Assembly (NCBI GenBank): GCA_964030785.1
Contig: OZ034975.1
Location: 32,393,769 to 32,457,768 of the forward strand
Direction of reading: 5' to 3'
Origin: Siderastrea siderea
Lineage: Eukaryota > Cnidaria > Anthozoa > Scleractinia > Rhizangiidae
Length of the DNA: 64,000 nt
The notes beneath the pieces are model-generated. The model was not told the DNA's origin, did not search any database, and saw nothing but the letters and a program-made list of their open reading frames with translations. Position numbers and translations under genes: made by a program. Shown one piece after another: positions 48,045 to 55,602 of this stretch (within the stretch, counting starts at the first letter, position 1; each line of letters begins with the position of its first letter).

Positions 48045-48440
48045 GGGGCTACTTACTAAAGTGGGCTATACGGGGTGGCTCCGCCCGAAAGGGGTGCCCC
48101 TTTAAGGTTGCAGTATATTAAAGGGTAGGGAAAATTGCCTTTTTAGTATACAAAAGGGTTACAAAATAAGCTGCAAAGAGGACGAAATGGTTGCTAAAGC
48201 GAAGTATATCAAAGCGCGCCACATTTTTGCAGAAATGATTACGCAACTGAATCAGAACGACTGAAAACCTGGGAAAAATGTGGCGATTATAGGAAATTCT
48301 ATTGTTTTGGCTTATACTTGAAGTATAAGAAAGGGATGCAATTTTGCTCTAGGTATATAAAAGGGGTACTATTTTGGTAAAAAAGAGTATATTAAAGGGT
48401 AAGGGTTTGAACCTCCGGGCGGAGCCTCCCCGTAAAAAAC
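48045..48440. mobile_element. Nested MITE with CTCCGCCCG ends
   Basis: The left side with GGCTATACGGGGTGGCTCCG and the right side with CCGGGCGGAGCCTCCCCGTA are inverted counterparts. Inner repeats of AGTATATTAAAGGG and AAAAGGGGTAC are present. It is non-coding. Confidence 0.6.
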
Positions 48441-48656
48441 TTTATTGATTACTCCCACCCCTCCTCCCCCCAGATCAACTGCCGGCAAGGCTGAGCTAAA
48501 AATTTTTAGTATCAAGGTCATAGTGATTTTATATAATACACTCGTTTTTTTTTATAAGGACCTTTTTATAAGAACATCGAGGCTGGGAATGGCAAAAATT
48601 TTAAGAACATGCTTAGAACATACCCAGGCTGAGATTTTGTTAAGAACGTCTCTTTA

Positions 48657-49137
48657 CAGGGACGGCGGAGCCGGGGGGGCTGGGGGGGCTTTAGCCCCCC
48701 CACTTTTGAGGAGGATGACATTTTATTTTGTTTTAGTATATGTAGTTATTCAAGAAAATACATAAGAGTATTTGCCAGATGAAACTATAGTGTTTAAACT
48801 GTTATTGCATGATTAAGTCAAAAGAATTTACAAAGCTACAACTTTATACAAACCTCGTCGGAAACTTTTCGCGTTTACGTATTTTTAACATTTTCTCAGC
48901 GTGTGCTTCCTTCCCACAGACGGAATTTTGTGTCCAAAAACCGCAGGTTAGCGTAGGAGACCGGAAGGCTGAGAAATAACCTCCAAAATATTGCTGTAAG
49001 CACTAAAAGTACCTTTCATTTTACGTTTTATCCAGGCTAATTATTTCAAGAAGTATCTCGCGGAGAATGCTGTAAATACGATTTCCGAGACTCTCGTTTT
49101 CAGCCCCCCCACTTCAAAATACGCTCCGCCGTCCCTG
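48657..49137. mobile_element. 481-bp MITE, CAGGGACGGCGGAGC ends (hAT-like)
   Basis: Perfect 15-bp inverted ends CAGGGACGGCGGAGC and GCTCCGCCGTCCCTG. CAGGG termini recall hAT elements, but the flanking direct repeat seen is only CTTTA (5 bp) rather than the usual 8 bp. Subterminal G- and C-runs pair as well. It is non-coding. Confidence 0.7.
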
Positions 49138-50645
49138 CTTTATCTTGTCTTCATATTTGTAGAATAAGCTGTGTGAGAGTAAAATAAAGTGTAATAATCT
49201 GGTCAGAGTAATTTACAGCCTATTTGAGCCCCAAATGCTAGAATTTTTGGACGTTGCAAGTCATCTTCCATTTCTACAAAAGCAAACACGTGCAACTCTT
49301 AGGAAATTGGTAGAACTTGACCTACTTGTTCTTTCTTTCATTCACAACTATGATTTACTGAAATACTATACAATTAATCTTAAGAACATTGTTAAGAATG
49401 TTTCAGGCTCAAATCGCCCAAAAAATAAGAACATTCAGTCCCGGTTCAGCCTCAGCTAAAAATTTAGACGTTCTCATAGAAAAAAAAGAGTGTATGCGCA
49501 CGCGAAAATATCCCATCAACTACACATACAGCCAAAATAATTTTTGGGATCGCTTGACATTTCTAAACAAAGATATAATAGTCTCATGAGGTTTGAGAAA
49601 GGCTTTCTGGGGAAATTTGGTGAAAATTTTTGACTGCAGGGGATTTAGTGTATTTGAGACTCGGCTGCCGGGCATACAGCCACAGCGTTATTTTGTCTAT
49701 TATGAACTTCCTCGCTGCGATGCCTTATCAGACCACTATCTGAACGCCTGGAACGGGTTACTTATCAGACAACTCGAAAGTGAAATCTGGATATCTTCGG
49801 AATATTGCTAACCGCATGAAAGTATTCAATCGCATACAAAAATATAAACTGTTGTATAATGCAGAAAAGACCTAAAAATTCTGGGTTTTTGGACAAGAGA
49901 CTCAAGGCCTGAATGTAGACGAAATCAATATTTTAAGATACAAAAAAACTATTATAAAAAGTAGTAATAAAAAATATATATGAACAATAAATGATAATAA
50001 ATAAATTGCCCACATTTTTGAACCCTCGACATAATACCCTCGACCCTCGACTCTCGACAAAAACCTACACTCTTGTAGGCCTTTTGTCTTGCGGATAGAA
50101 TTTCACCAGACGCGTAACTAGATAGCATGCTTTGTTCAGGCACGCTCATTGTTTTGAATTCAAAACAAGATCGATTTGCGCGATGAATTTAGCCAGCATT
50201 ATGGTCAAATATGACTCCTCTGCGCCCTGTGGTATGCTGCAAATAAATCCACCTATGATAATATGATGATAGAATGATTGCAATAATTTGCATCTTACAC
50301 CTCAGGCCGAAAGCCAACGCGGTTACGTCTCCGATTTAATATTTGCCTTAATATATGTCCTGTGAAAAAAAAAGCGATAAATCTTTACGTAAATCTTTGC
50401 TCGGACATAATTACATTAGCACTCCATAATTACGACCCACTAAATTACTCACTAAAATGCAACGAGTTTCGAATATTTTGTATTGGACGAAAGAAGATGG
50501 CGTGACCAAGTTCAACTTCCGCTTAAGCTTTTCACATGACACAAAAGCCATTATGCATGCCAGACCCAGTTACAATTAACATCTTCTCTAACTCTTGAAT
50601 GTTTATATGGGCAAGATCTTACTTCTGGCTGCTATCATCGATAAG

Positions 50646-50721
50646 ATGCGTGTGGGTGATTCAATACAAGTACCTTTAGTATGCTGCTTTTTCCTTGCAC
50701 TATTATTTCTTCCGCATACAG
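50646..50721 (+). CDS. Putative first exon encoding a signal peptide
   Basis: ATG at 50,646 (or the in-frame ATG at 50,607) opens a frame with VPLVCCFFLALLFLPHT, a typical secretory signal core, and ends CATACAG|GTATGT, a good donor, in phase 1. This phase equals the entry phase of the Ig exon at 21,947, so it would suit a gene of the same family. No downstream exon of such a gene is found in the window; the virus-like element and an RPL13 fragment occupy the following DNA. It may also be a chance hydrophobic frame. Confidence 0.45.
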
Positions 50722-51365
50722 GTATGTATAATACAACTTTCGTTTTGCTATTTAAATAACGTTCATTCTAAGACCTGAAACAGGCCGGTGATTAAAAGAG
50801 TATTACCAACGGCTTCCTTTCTTTTTGCTGGTCATTTATGATATCATTTAGCCTTAGCTTAAACCCCGGGGCTTAAACGTCGAATAGCTCTTCTCGGTTG
50901 CATAAAAATGCACCGCGATGAATGAGACAAGTTCGTTTGTTCAATAATGTTTCACTCGATATTGACGAAGATTAGTTAACGATCATTATCTTCCACAAGT
51001 CTCGTAAAGTTAATAGTTGCATGAATTCCTATTTATATTTGACAACGTTGTGTTTTGAAATGAACTTTATGGTAATTCCACCATTGCACGTTTTGATGTT
51101 TTGAAATATTTATTGCCTGTCGCGAATGCATTAAACTGGTGACGTCTGCTTAAATAACACGCCACTCACATCGATGGGAGTGAGGGAGTGGGCTGTACAG
51201 AGTCAAACGTTAGTTACTGCTCGGTCAATTTTCACGAAACAAAGTTTGTACCAAAAATGTATGGTTGAAAACAAATAAGACCTTATGAGTGCCACTGATA
51301 TGGTATCGAAGTTAAATACCGTAAAATTTCAGTCAATAAATTGATTTATTGTGACGTTTAGCAGC
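50722..51365. other. Possible intron, nothing recognised
   Basis: AT-rich DNA with no ORF or RNA gene I can support. Confidence 0.4.
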
Positions 51366-51960
51366 TTCCCCCGGGAACCCGGGAGGGGGGTACTCCCATA
51401 TATAACCTATATAGGTATGGTCCATTGTGACGGGTATGGTTTTCAAGTGGTTTGGTCTGGGATACGGTATAGAAATCAGGGAGTTTTGGTCTAGGATAGG
51501 GTATCAGTTACCGGGAAACATGTAAGTGGTGGAAGAAATTTAAACCAAAATAGGGTTTGCAAAACTCGGAAAATGAATGTAAATTTAAACACGGCAACTT
51601 TGTTCTTGTTTTTTAGCTAGCTTTTTTCATTGTTTCTCTTTTTTTTAACCTGTCAAACAATCGTATCATGAGCCCCTGGCTCGGGAGATTGGGTAACCAC
51701 TCCCTGTGTTCCTGACATTAAATAAATTATCCTTATCCTTATCCTTATCCTTTACTTTGTTGATCGACAGATCGTTTTCATTGAAAACACTCTGTGGTTA
51801 TATTGGAAGGAAGATTTCTGAAACTGATAGCTAGCTTGGGATAGGGTAGGAATTTTTGGCGTCTAGTCTAGAATAGGGTGGCAAAATGGAGCTGAAAATG
51901 GTCTGGTAGAGGGTAAGGGTTTCAGAGTCCTAGCGGCACACCCCCACCAAAACTTAGCTA
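51366..51960. mobile_element. MITE with CCCGGGAGGGGGGTAC end
   Basis: The left end CCCGGGAGGGGGGTACTCCC followed by ATATATAACCTATATAGGTATGG and a degraded right end around GGCACACCCCCACC mark a MITE similar in style to the one at 48,045. The interior has repeated GGTCTGGGATA/GGTCTAGGATA words. The right limit is approximate. Confidence 0.5.
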
Positions 51961-52160
51961 GCCTTAACTTATAAAACCAGCTGATTTCAATACTTTAACT
52001 TCGATTTTTATTCCCGAATTTTCTCATAGTTTAAGTGGAAGTGGTTGAATTATTTTTGGGAGTCTTGAGCTTGACTTACTTCAGACTTACCTGAGTAGTA
52101 ATGTGCGCTCGTATGGCCAACTGTGCCTCGTTTTGATGTAATGATGACGTCATGACCGGA

Positions 52161-52340
52161 ACCGGAAGTCACGTGTTTTTAAGAGGGGAAACCGCTGACC
52201 AGTAAGGAAAAAAGGGATCGCGGGCTCATGCAACCGGAAGTCACGTGATTTGAAAAGGGAAACCGCTGGCGCGTAGGAAAAAGGGATCGTGGGCTCAAGG
52301 GGAAGTAAAACTGCTGAGAAAACGCGGGCTCAAAAGTCCA
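52161..52340 (+). repeat. 72-bp tandem repeat with ETS and E-box motifs
   Basis: Two units start ACCGGAAGTCACGTG at 52,161 and 52,233, each followed by AAACCGCTG and AAAGGGATCG; a third, shortened unit keeps GGAAGT and GCGGGCTCA. Each full unit joins an ETS-type site (CCGGAAGT) to an E-box (CACGTG), as in promoters of housekeeping genes. Whether it drives anything is unknown. Confidence 0.6.
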
Positions 52341-52465
52341 AAGTCCAATTTTTGGAACGGGGGTGGTCCTTTGGTGTGAAAACAATACAAAATGAATAAA
52401 TTATGTTTTATTGATTTGTTTTTACAATAACTGTGGTTGTGTGAAGTTGAACATTTATTCACAGA

Positions 52466-52597
52466 TTATTTCTTCTTAATAGCATCTTGCTCAGCCTGCT
52501 CCTTGGCTCTCTTCTCTCTGATGCCAACCAGCCTGGCATTACGCATGCTCCTGAATACACTGGTATTCTTTTCTTCATCTGATCTTGCGAGCCTTAA
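52466..52597 (-). pseudogene. Ribosomal protein L13 (RPL13) C-terminal fragment
   Basis: The minus-strand frame ends RNARLVGIREKRAKEQAEQD plus a basic IKKK and stop (TAA at 52,466-52,468), preceded by SDEEKNTSVF. This corresponds to the last ~35 residues of animal ribosomal protein L13, with an AATAAA signal at 52,454-52,459 just past the stop. Only this part is seen. Upstream, an AG before ATCAGATGAAG could be the acceptor of a final exon, or the fragment could be a truncated copy, because the rest of RPL13 is not in the 11 kb beyond. It lies within 350 bp of the first gene of the virus-like element. Confidence 0.6.
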
Positions 52598-52806
52598 TTG
52601 GCAGTCCCAAACCAAGCGAAATCCAAGTCACAAAATCCCATCACATTGTCCGACGGTGTTCCTTTTGATGAGTGTTCCTTTTAATAATATGAGTGTTCCT
52701 TGGAGTTCCTTTTGAGAATAAATATCACAACAACAACAACAACAACTGTCATGCAACATGATCCTTGGTATTGACAACAAGTAGGAAAAAAAAAAAAATC
52801 AAACAT

Positions 52807-53196
52807 TTACGAGAAGCTGATACAGGTTTTCATGCGTCCAATGGCTAGGCTTTTGGTGTGACCCAGAAAGTAGAGGGTTTTGCGGTGAGGCTCATAGGGA
52901 TCTCGGAGTTCTCCCCAGAATCCTTGGAGGGCATGGCCTTCCTCATAGCAAATGCCATACCAGATAGGATTGTTTTTCCAATCGTCCTTGACATGCTGCA
53001 TAAACTCCGGGTCTTCTTTCCAGTCTTCATGGAGAACTTCCTGGACGACAAGAGGAACGTGGCAGGTAGAGCATAGGCGGGGCTGATGGTTCTGTTGGTT
53101 GGCACAGGCGACATGACAAGGAAGACCACAGCACCTCAACGTGGTATAATTGGCGAGAGGTATCAAACAAATCACACAGGGGTTGGTTCGAGCCAT
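52807..53196 (-). CDS. RING-like zinc-finger protein, 129 aa
   Basis: The N-terminus carries CVICLIPLANYTTLRCCG, then LPCHVAC and, about 12 residues on, CSTC. This gives a C-x2-C ... C-x2-P-C-H-x2-C ... C-x2-C array close to a RING finger, although one canonical ligand position is unclear. The rest is a charged region (EVLHEDWKEDPEFMQHV) and a C-terminal KTLYFLGHTKSLAIG. RING proteins of large DNA viruses often act as ubiquitin ligases or host-response modulators; a role here is inference. It is the last gene of a leftward cluster: its ATG overlaps the upstream stop by one base (TGATG at 53,194-53,198), which suggests coupled translation. Confidence 0.7.
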   Translation of the reverse strand: MARTNPCVICLIPLANYTTLRCCGLPCHVACANQQNHQPRLCSTCHVPLVVQEVLHEDWKEDPEFMQHVKDDWKNNPIWYGICYEEGHALQGFWGELRDPYEPHRKTLYFLGHTKSLAIGRMKTCISFS

Positions 53197-53429
53197 CAGG
53201 CGAAAGGATCGGCGAAAGGATCAAAGAGTGGATTGGTCAAGAGTTGAAACTCGACGGTGGTGATGATCCCTTCTTTTCGGAGTTGGCACAGTTCTTGAAA
53301 AGTGATCTTGTAACGTACAGGTTGAACCAGGTGATTGATTTGTTTTCGGATCTCTCCCAAACGTTGTAGGATCTGCACGGCTTGAGGACTGACCTTGCCA
53401 GGAGTGATCTTGTCGGGTTTGTCGCCCAT
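53196..53429 (-). CDS. Small helical protein, paralogue B, 77 aa
   Basis: No family is recognised, but the product is clearly related to the neighbouring upstream protein: here VSPQAVQILQRLGEIRKQI and VRYKITFQELCQLRKEGII, there LSPEAQQVIDRLRALLSRL and IRFKASYFELLRLHSQKQL. Both are predicted helical with a conserved S-P-x-A ... R-L ... R-[YF]-K ... E-L pattern. The ATG (53,427-53,429) directly follows the upstream stop TGA (53,430-53,432), and its own stop overlaps the next ATG. It ends in a small DPFADPFA repeat. Function unknown. Confidence 0.65.
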   Translation of the reverse strand: MGDKPDKITPGKVSPQAVQILQRLGEIRKQINHLVQPVRYKITFQELCQLRKEGIITTVEFQLLTNPLFDPFADPFA

Positions 53430-53627
53430 TCACCACCGGTAGAAGTTTTTCAAAGTTAATAAAGCCAATTCGTTCCGACTGAGTTGTTTTTGACTATGAA
53501 GTCGGAGCAGTTCAAAATAAGAAGCTTTGAAACGGATCTGTTCCAAGTCTTTTTCGAGTCGAGATAATAAGGCTCGTAGACGATCAATCACTTGTTGGGC
53601 TTCTGGACTGAGGACTGGATCATCCAT
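53430..53627 (-). CDS. Small helical protein, paralogue A, 65 aa
   Basis: I choose ATG at 53,627 because a TATA box (53,658-53,666) lies about 35 bp upstream, so the longer frame to 53,822 would start upstream of the promoter. The product starts MDDPVLSPEAQQ and is a paralogue of the next gene (see that entry). It is rich in Leu, Glu and Arg, consistent with a helical hairpin or coiled coil. As first gene of the leftward cluster it likely defines one transcript with the next two. Confidence 0.6.
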   Translation of the reverse strand: MDDPVLSPEAQQVIDRLRALLSRLEKDLEQIRFKASYFELLRLHSQKQLSRNELALLTLKNFYRW

Positions 53628-53657
53628 TGAGTGTGAAAGATGGAATGGGACAGGGGG

Positions 53658-53666
53658 TTTTTTATA
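53658..53666 (-). promoter_or_regulatory. TATA box of the leftward three-gene cluster
   Basis: On the minus strand it reads CTATAAAAAAC, about 31-39 bp before the ATG at 53,627. It is paired with a divergent TATA at 53,801. A CCAAT motif lies between them at 53,699. Confidence 0.6.
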
Positions 53667-53800
53667 GAGAACCAAAAGGGTCACGTGGGAGGGAATAGGC
53701 CAATGAGAGAAAAGACCCATCATGCTTTGAGAGGGGAAGAGGTGGGGGGACCCCCCTCCCCCCTCCTTAGATAGACCATGGTGCATTGCGCGAATCAGGG

Positions 53801-53808
53801 TATATAAG
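53801..53808 (+). promoter_or_regulatory. TATA box of the 178-aa gene
   Basis: TATATAAG, 77 bp before the ATG at 53,885, leaving a short leader. The longer in-frame start at 53,786 would precede this box, which argues against it. Confidence 0.6.
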
Positions 53809-53884
53809 TCAAGGGAGGCCACAGGGCGTCACTCCTAGCTTTGAGTTCAGTCTTTACGACTTATGTTCTTTGGTGAGGGAAAAA

Positions 53885-54421
53885 ATGTCAGAAACAAGAA
53901 CGCCCTTGGGCTCTTTAGCCAGTGCGGTGAATGGGGGTGGACGAGACTACTTGAGGAGGAGAGCGGGGCCCGAGCGAACGGCGGTGGATCGGCAGACAAG
54001 GCGTATGAGGGAAAGACAACAGGAAACCTGGCGCCCCCTGACCAGACAGCGCGTGGTCGCCTTTTTTGAATTATTTTTAAACTGTCTGGTTTGGACAGAA
54101 AATGGCGAGCGGGAGGGCCGGCCACATCCCGAGATTACAGAAGCGTTGCTGGGAGCCCTGGTCAACAAGATTATTCCGTGGGTCGACCAGCACCGCATTC
54201 GGTCGAATTTTGAACGTCGCTGGCCGATGACCTTAGAACAGTTCCATGAAGTCGACAATGAACTCAACTTGTACCTGCCACGTGTGCATGCGGGCCACGC
54301 ATGGCAGAGAATAAGAATGTATTTTGGAGACATGGAGAGGGAGCGGGAGCAGCGGCGGGAGGAGGAGCGGGAGAGGAGAGAGGAGATTCGGGACCACGTG
54401 CGACGTGTTTTGTTTCGTTGA
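53885..54421 (+). CDS. Unrecognised 178-aa protein with charged C-terminal coiled coil
   Basis: The start MSETRTPLGSLASAV is preferred because it lies downstream of the TATA box at 53,801. The N-terminal third is Arg-rich (RRAGPERTAVDRQTRRMRER). A globular middle has FFELFLNCLVW and VNKIIPWVDQHRIRSNFERR. The C-terminal 30 residues are almost all Glu/Arg (MEREREQRREEERERREEIR), a single alpha-helix or coiled coil. I recognise no family. Its position at the edge of a divergent promoter suggests an early or regulatory product, but that is inference. It converges with the SLOG gene. Confidence 0.6.
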   Translation: MSETRTPLGSLASAVNGGGRDYLRRRAGPERTAVDRQTRRMRERQQETWRPLTRQRVVAFFELFLNCLVWTENGEREGRPHPEITEALLGALVNKIIPWVDQHRIRSNFERRWPMTLEQFHEVDNELNLYLPRVHAGHAWQRIRMYFGDMEREREQRREEERERREEIRDHVRRVLFR

Positions 54422-54694
54422 ACATTTGTTTATTCCTGTTGAGATTATTGTGAGTCAAGGCAGCTGTGAGTCAAGAGACATTTATTTATGATCCACGTGC
54501 AAACTCAGTGATGTCATTTTTTATTTTAATTAAAAAAGAGTTGATGTTACAAATGGTTGTCTGTATTCTTTGCCACGCGGGTGGGGTGCTCCTATGTACA
54601 AATTGAAAAAAGCTATCTACAATTTGAAAAAATAAAAAGTAAAAAAAATTAAAAAAGAAAGCTATGTACAATTCCAAAAGTAAAAACTAAGAAA
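54422..54694. other. Convergent intergenic region with polyadenylation signals
   Basis: Holds AATAAA-like signals for both directions (AATAAAAAG near 54,632 on plus; AATAAAA on minus near 54,520) and three partial repeats of GCTATGTACAATT followed by an A-run (54,592-54,680). Confidence 0.55.
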
Positions 54695-55387
54695 TTACAA
54701 ATGAAAGTCTTCCAGTTCCATACGTAATTGATCAATGTTCTCGGGTAGACAGAAGGTGCGGTTGAACAAGGCTTGAATTTCGGCTCGGGTTTTCTCGTCC
54801 ACATCCCGGGATCCCACAATAGCACTGCTTTGATGTAGGGTGGGCTTTTTGGGTCCCCAAGGGACAAATTGACTGCCAGTGACCAGGGTGGCGGCATTCT
54901 CGTTGACTTGGTAGTAATGGTCCGAGCGGTACCATGATTGACTGGGGATGTCAAACAGGTAGACGGGTTTGCCTTGATCCATAGCCAATTGCACAGTCCA
55001 ACCAGTGCCTCCTTTCACGCGTTTATGATCCGGTTCCAAGATGCCAAAGGCATAGATGGTATGGGCTTTTTTGGCCAATTGATAATTGCGTTGCAGCAAT
55101 TGCAGGGTGTAAAAATGACTGGGCATTTGTTTGCCTAGTTTCTCCGCCGCCTGGTGAAGATGGGGGTTGGCCAGCATCAGGACTTCCACCGTAGAAGGGG
55201 TGATGAAAGTGGATCGAGGATGGTTCGGGGGGACCAGGACTTCTAGTTGCATCCCAAAGTGTTTGGCATGTTGTTCCACGAGGGCATCCGTACCTTTGGC
55301 TCCCCCGGTGTAGACCACATGGCCATGACCCACTTGCAGTTCCAAGGCACCGAGATCTTGTTCTCCGATCATGATGTCTGGGGGCAT
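54695..55387 (-). CDS. SLOG-superfamily (YspA/cpYpsA-like) protein, ~230 aa
   Basis: Near the N-terminus is HVVYTGGAKGTDALVEQHAK, followed by a strand and VLVPPNHPR. About 100 residues later is KGGTGWTVQLAMDQGKPVYL. These two Gly-rich loops at the ends of beta strands are the nucleotide-binding signature of SLOG (SMF/DprA-LOG) Rossmann-like domains, close to the YspA/cpYpsA type. A third motif, SAIVGSRDVDEKTRAEIQAL, is C-terminal, whereas V.GSRD usually opens this fold, so the order looks circularly permuted. SLOG proteins bind or process nucleotide ligands and DNA; the viral role is unknown. I prefer the ATG at 55,387 over 55,417, because the TATA-like box at 55,427-55,433 would otherwise be only 10 bp away. 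Confidence 0.7.
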   Translation of the reverse strand: MPPDIMIGEQDLGALELQVGHGHVVYTGGAKGTDALVEQHAKHFGMQLEVLVPPNHPRSTFITPSTVEVLMLANPHLHQAAEKLGKQMPSHFYTLQLLQRNYQLAKKAHTIYAFGILEPDHKRVKGGTGWTVQLAMDQGKPVYLFDIPSQSWYRSDHYYQVNENAATLVTGSQFVPWGPKKPTLHQSSAIVGSRDVDEKTRAEIQALFNRTFCLPENIDQLRMELEDFHL

Positions 55388-55426
55388 GGCTTTTGAGAAT
55401 GAAGATCTAGTGACCAAGGGAGCTCC

Positions 55427-55433
55427 TTAAATA
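55427..55433 (-). promoter_or_regulatory. TATA-like box of the SLOG gene
   Basis: On the minus strand it reads CTATTTAAGG, 40 bp before the chosen ATG at 55,387. It shares the intergenic region with the 44-bp repeat array and the divergent TATA at 55,557. Confidence 0.5.
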
Positions 55434-55442
55434 GGGACAACG

Positions 55443-55562
55443 GACCAATGGGAAGACAAGAGGTCCTTATTTGGATTGAACAAGCTGACCAATGGGAAGA
55501 TAACAAGTCCTTATATGGGTAGGATAAGCTGACCAATGACAGTCAAGGGTCTAAGGTATAAA
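55443..55562 (+). promoter_or_regulatory. 44-bp tandem repeats with CCAAT and CArG boxes
   Basis: Three units start GACCAATG at 55,443, 55,487 and 55,531, exactly 44 bp apart. Units 1 and 2 each contain a CC(A/T)6GG box at the same place: CCTTATTTGG (55,465-55,474) and CCTTATATGG (55,509-55,518). In unit 3 the equivalent region has become the TATA box of the GRF gene. CCAAT boxes bind NF-Y and CC(A/T)6GG boxes bind SRF/MADS factors, so this is probably a host-responsive divergent promoter. Confidence 0.7.
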
Positions 55563-55565
55563 AAG
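55557..55565 (+). promoter_or_regulatory. TATA box of the GRF zinc-finger gene
   Basis: TATAAAAAG, 46 bp before the ATG at 55,603 and 26 bp after the third CCAAT box. Confidence 0.75.
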
Positions 55566-55602
55566 GCATGGTCGGTAGGGGTGACATCAACCTTTGAGTA
55601 CG

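Larger units (their letters stand above)
46960..50000. mobile_element. Large multi-palindromic foldback element
   Basis: The outer arms (about 46,960-47,405 and 49,505-50,000) are inverted copies, including the motif TGAATGTAGACGAAATCAAT, and carry the CGGCAGCC/CTGCCGGGCAT word. An inner pair (about 47,470-47,650 and 47,860-48,035) is also inverted. A 187-bp spaced repetition of GAAATGTCA-GCGATTCCAAAAA links inner and outer units. The 148-codon ORF at 47,273 is two translated copies of that repeat and is not a gene. Two further MITEs are nested inside. Confidence 0.7.

Noticed and set aside
53628..53822. Longer N-terminus for the 65-aa protein (130 aa)
   Set aside because: The extension crosses the TATA box and the divergent promoter.
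53786..53884. Longer N-terminus for the 178-aa protein
   Set aside because: It would start upstream of its own TATA box at 53,801.
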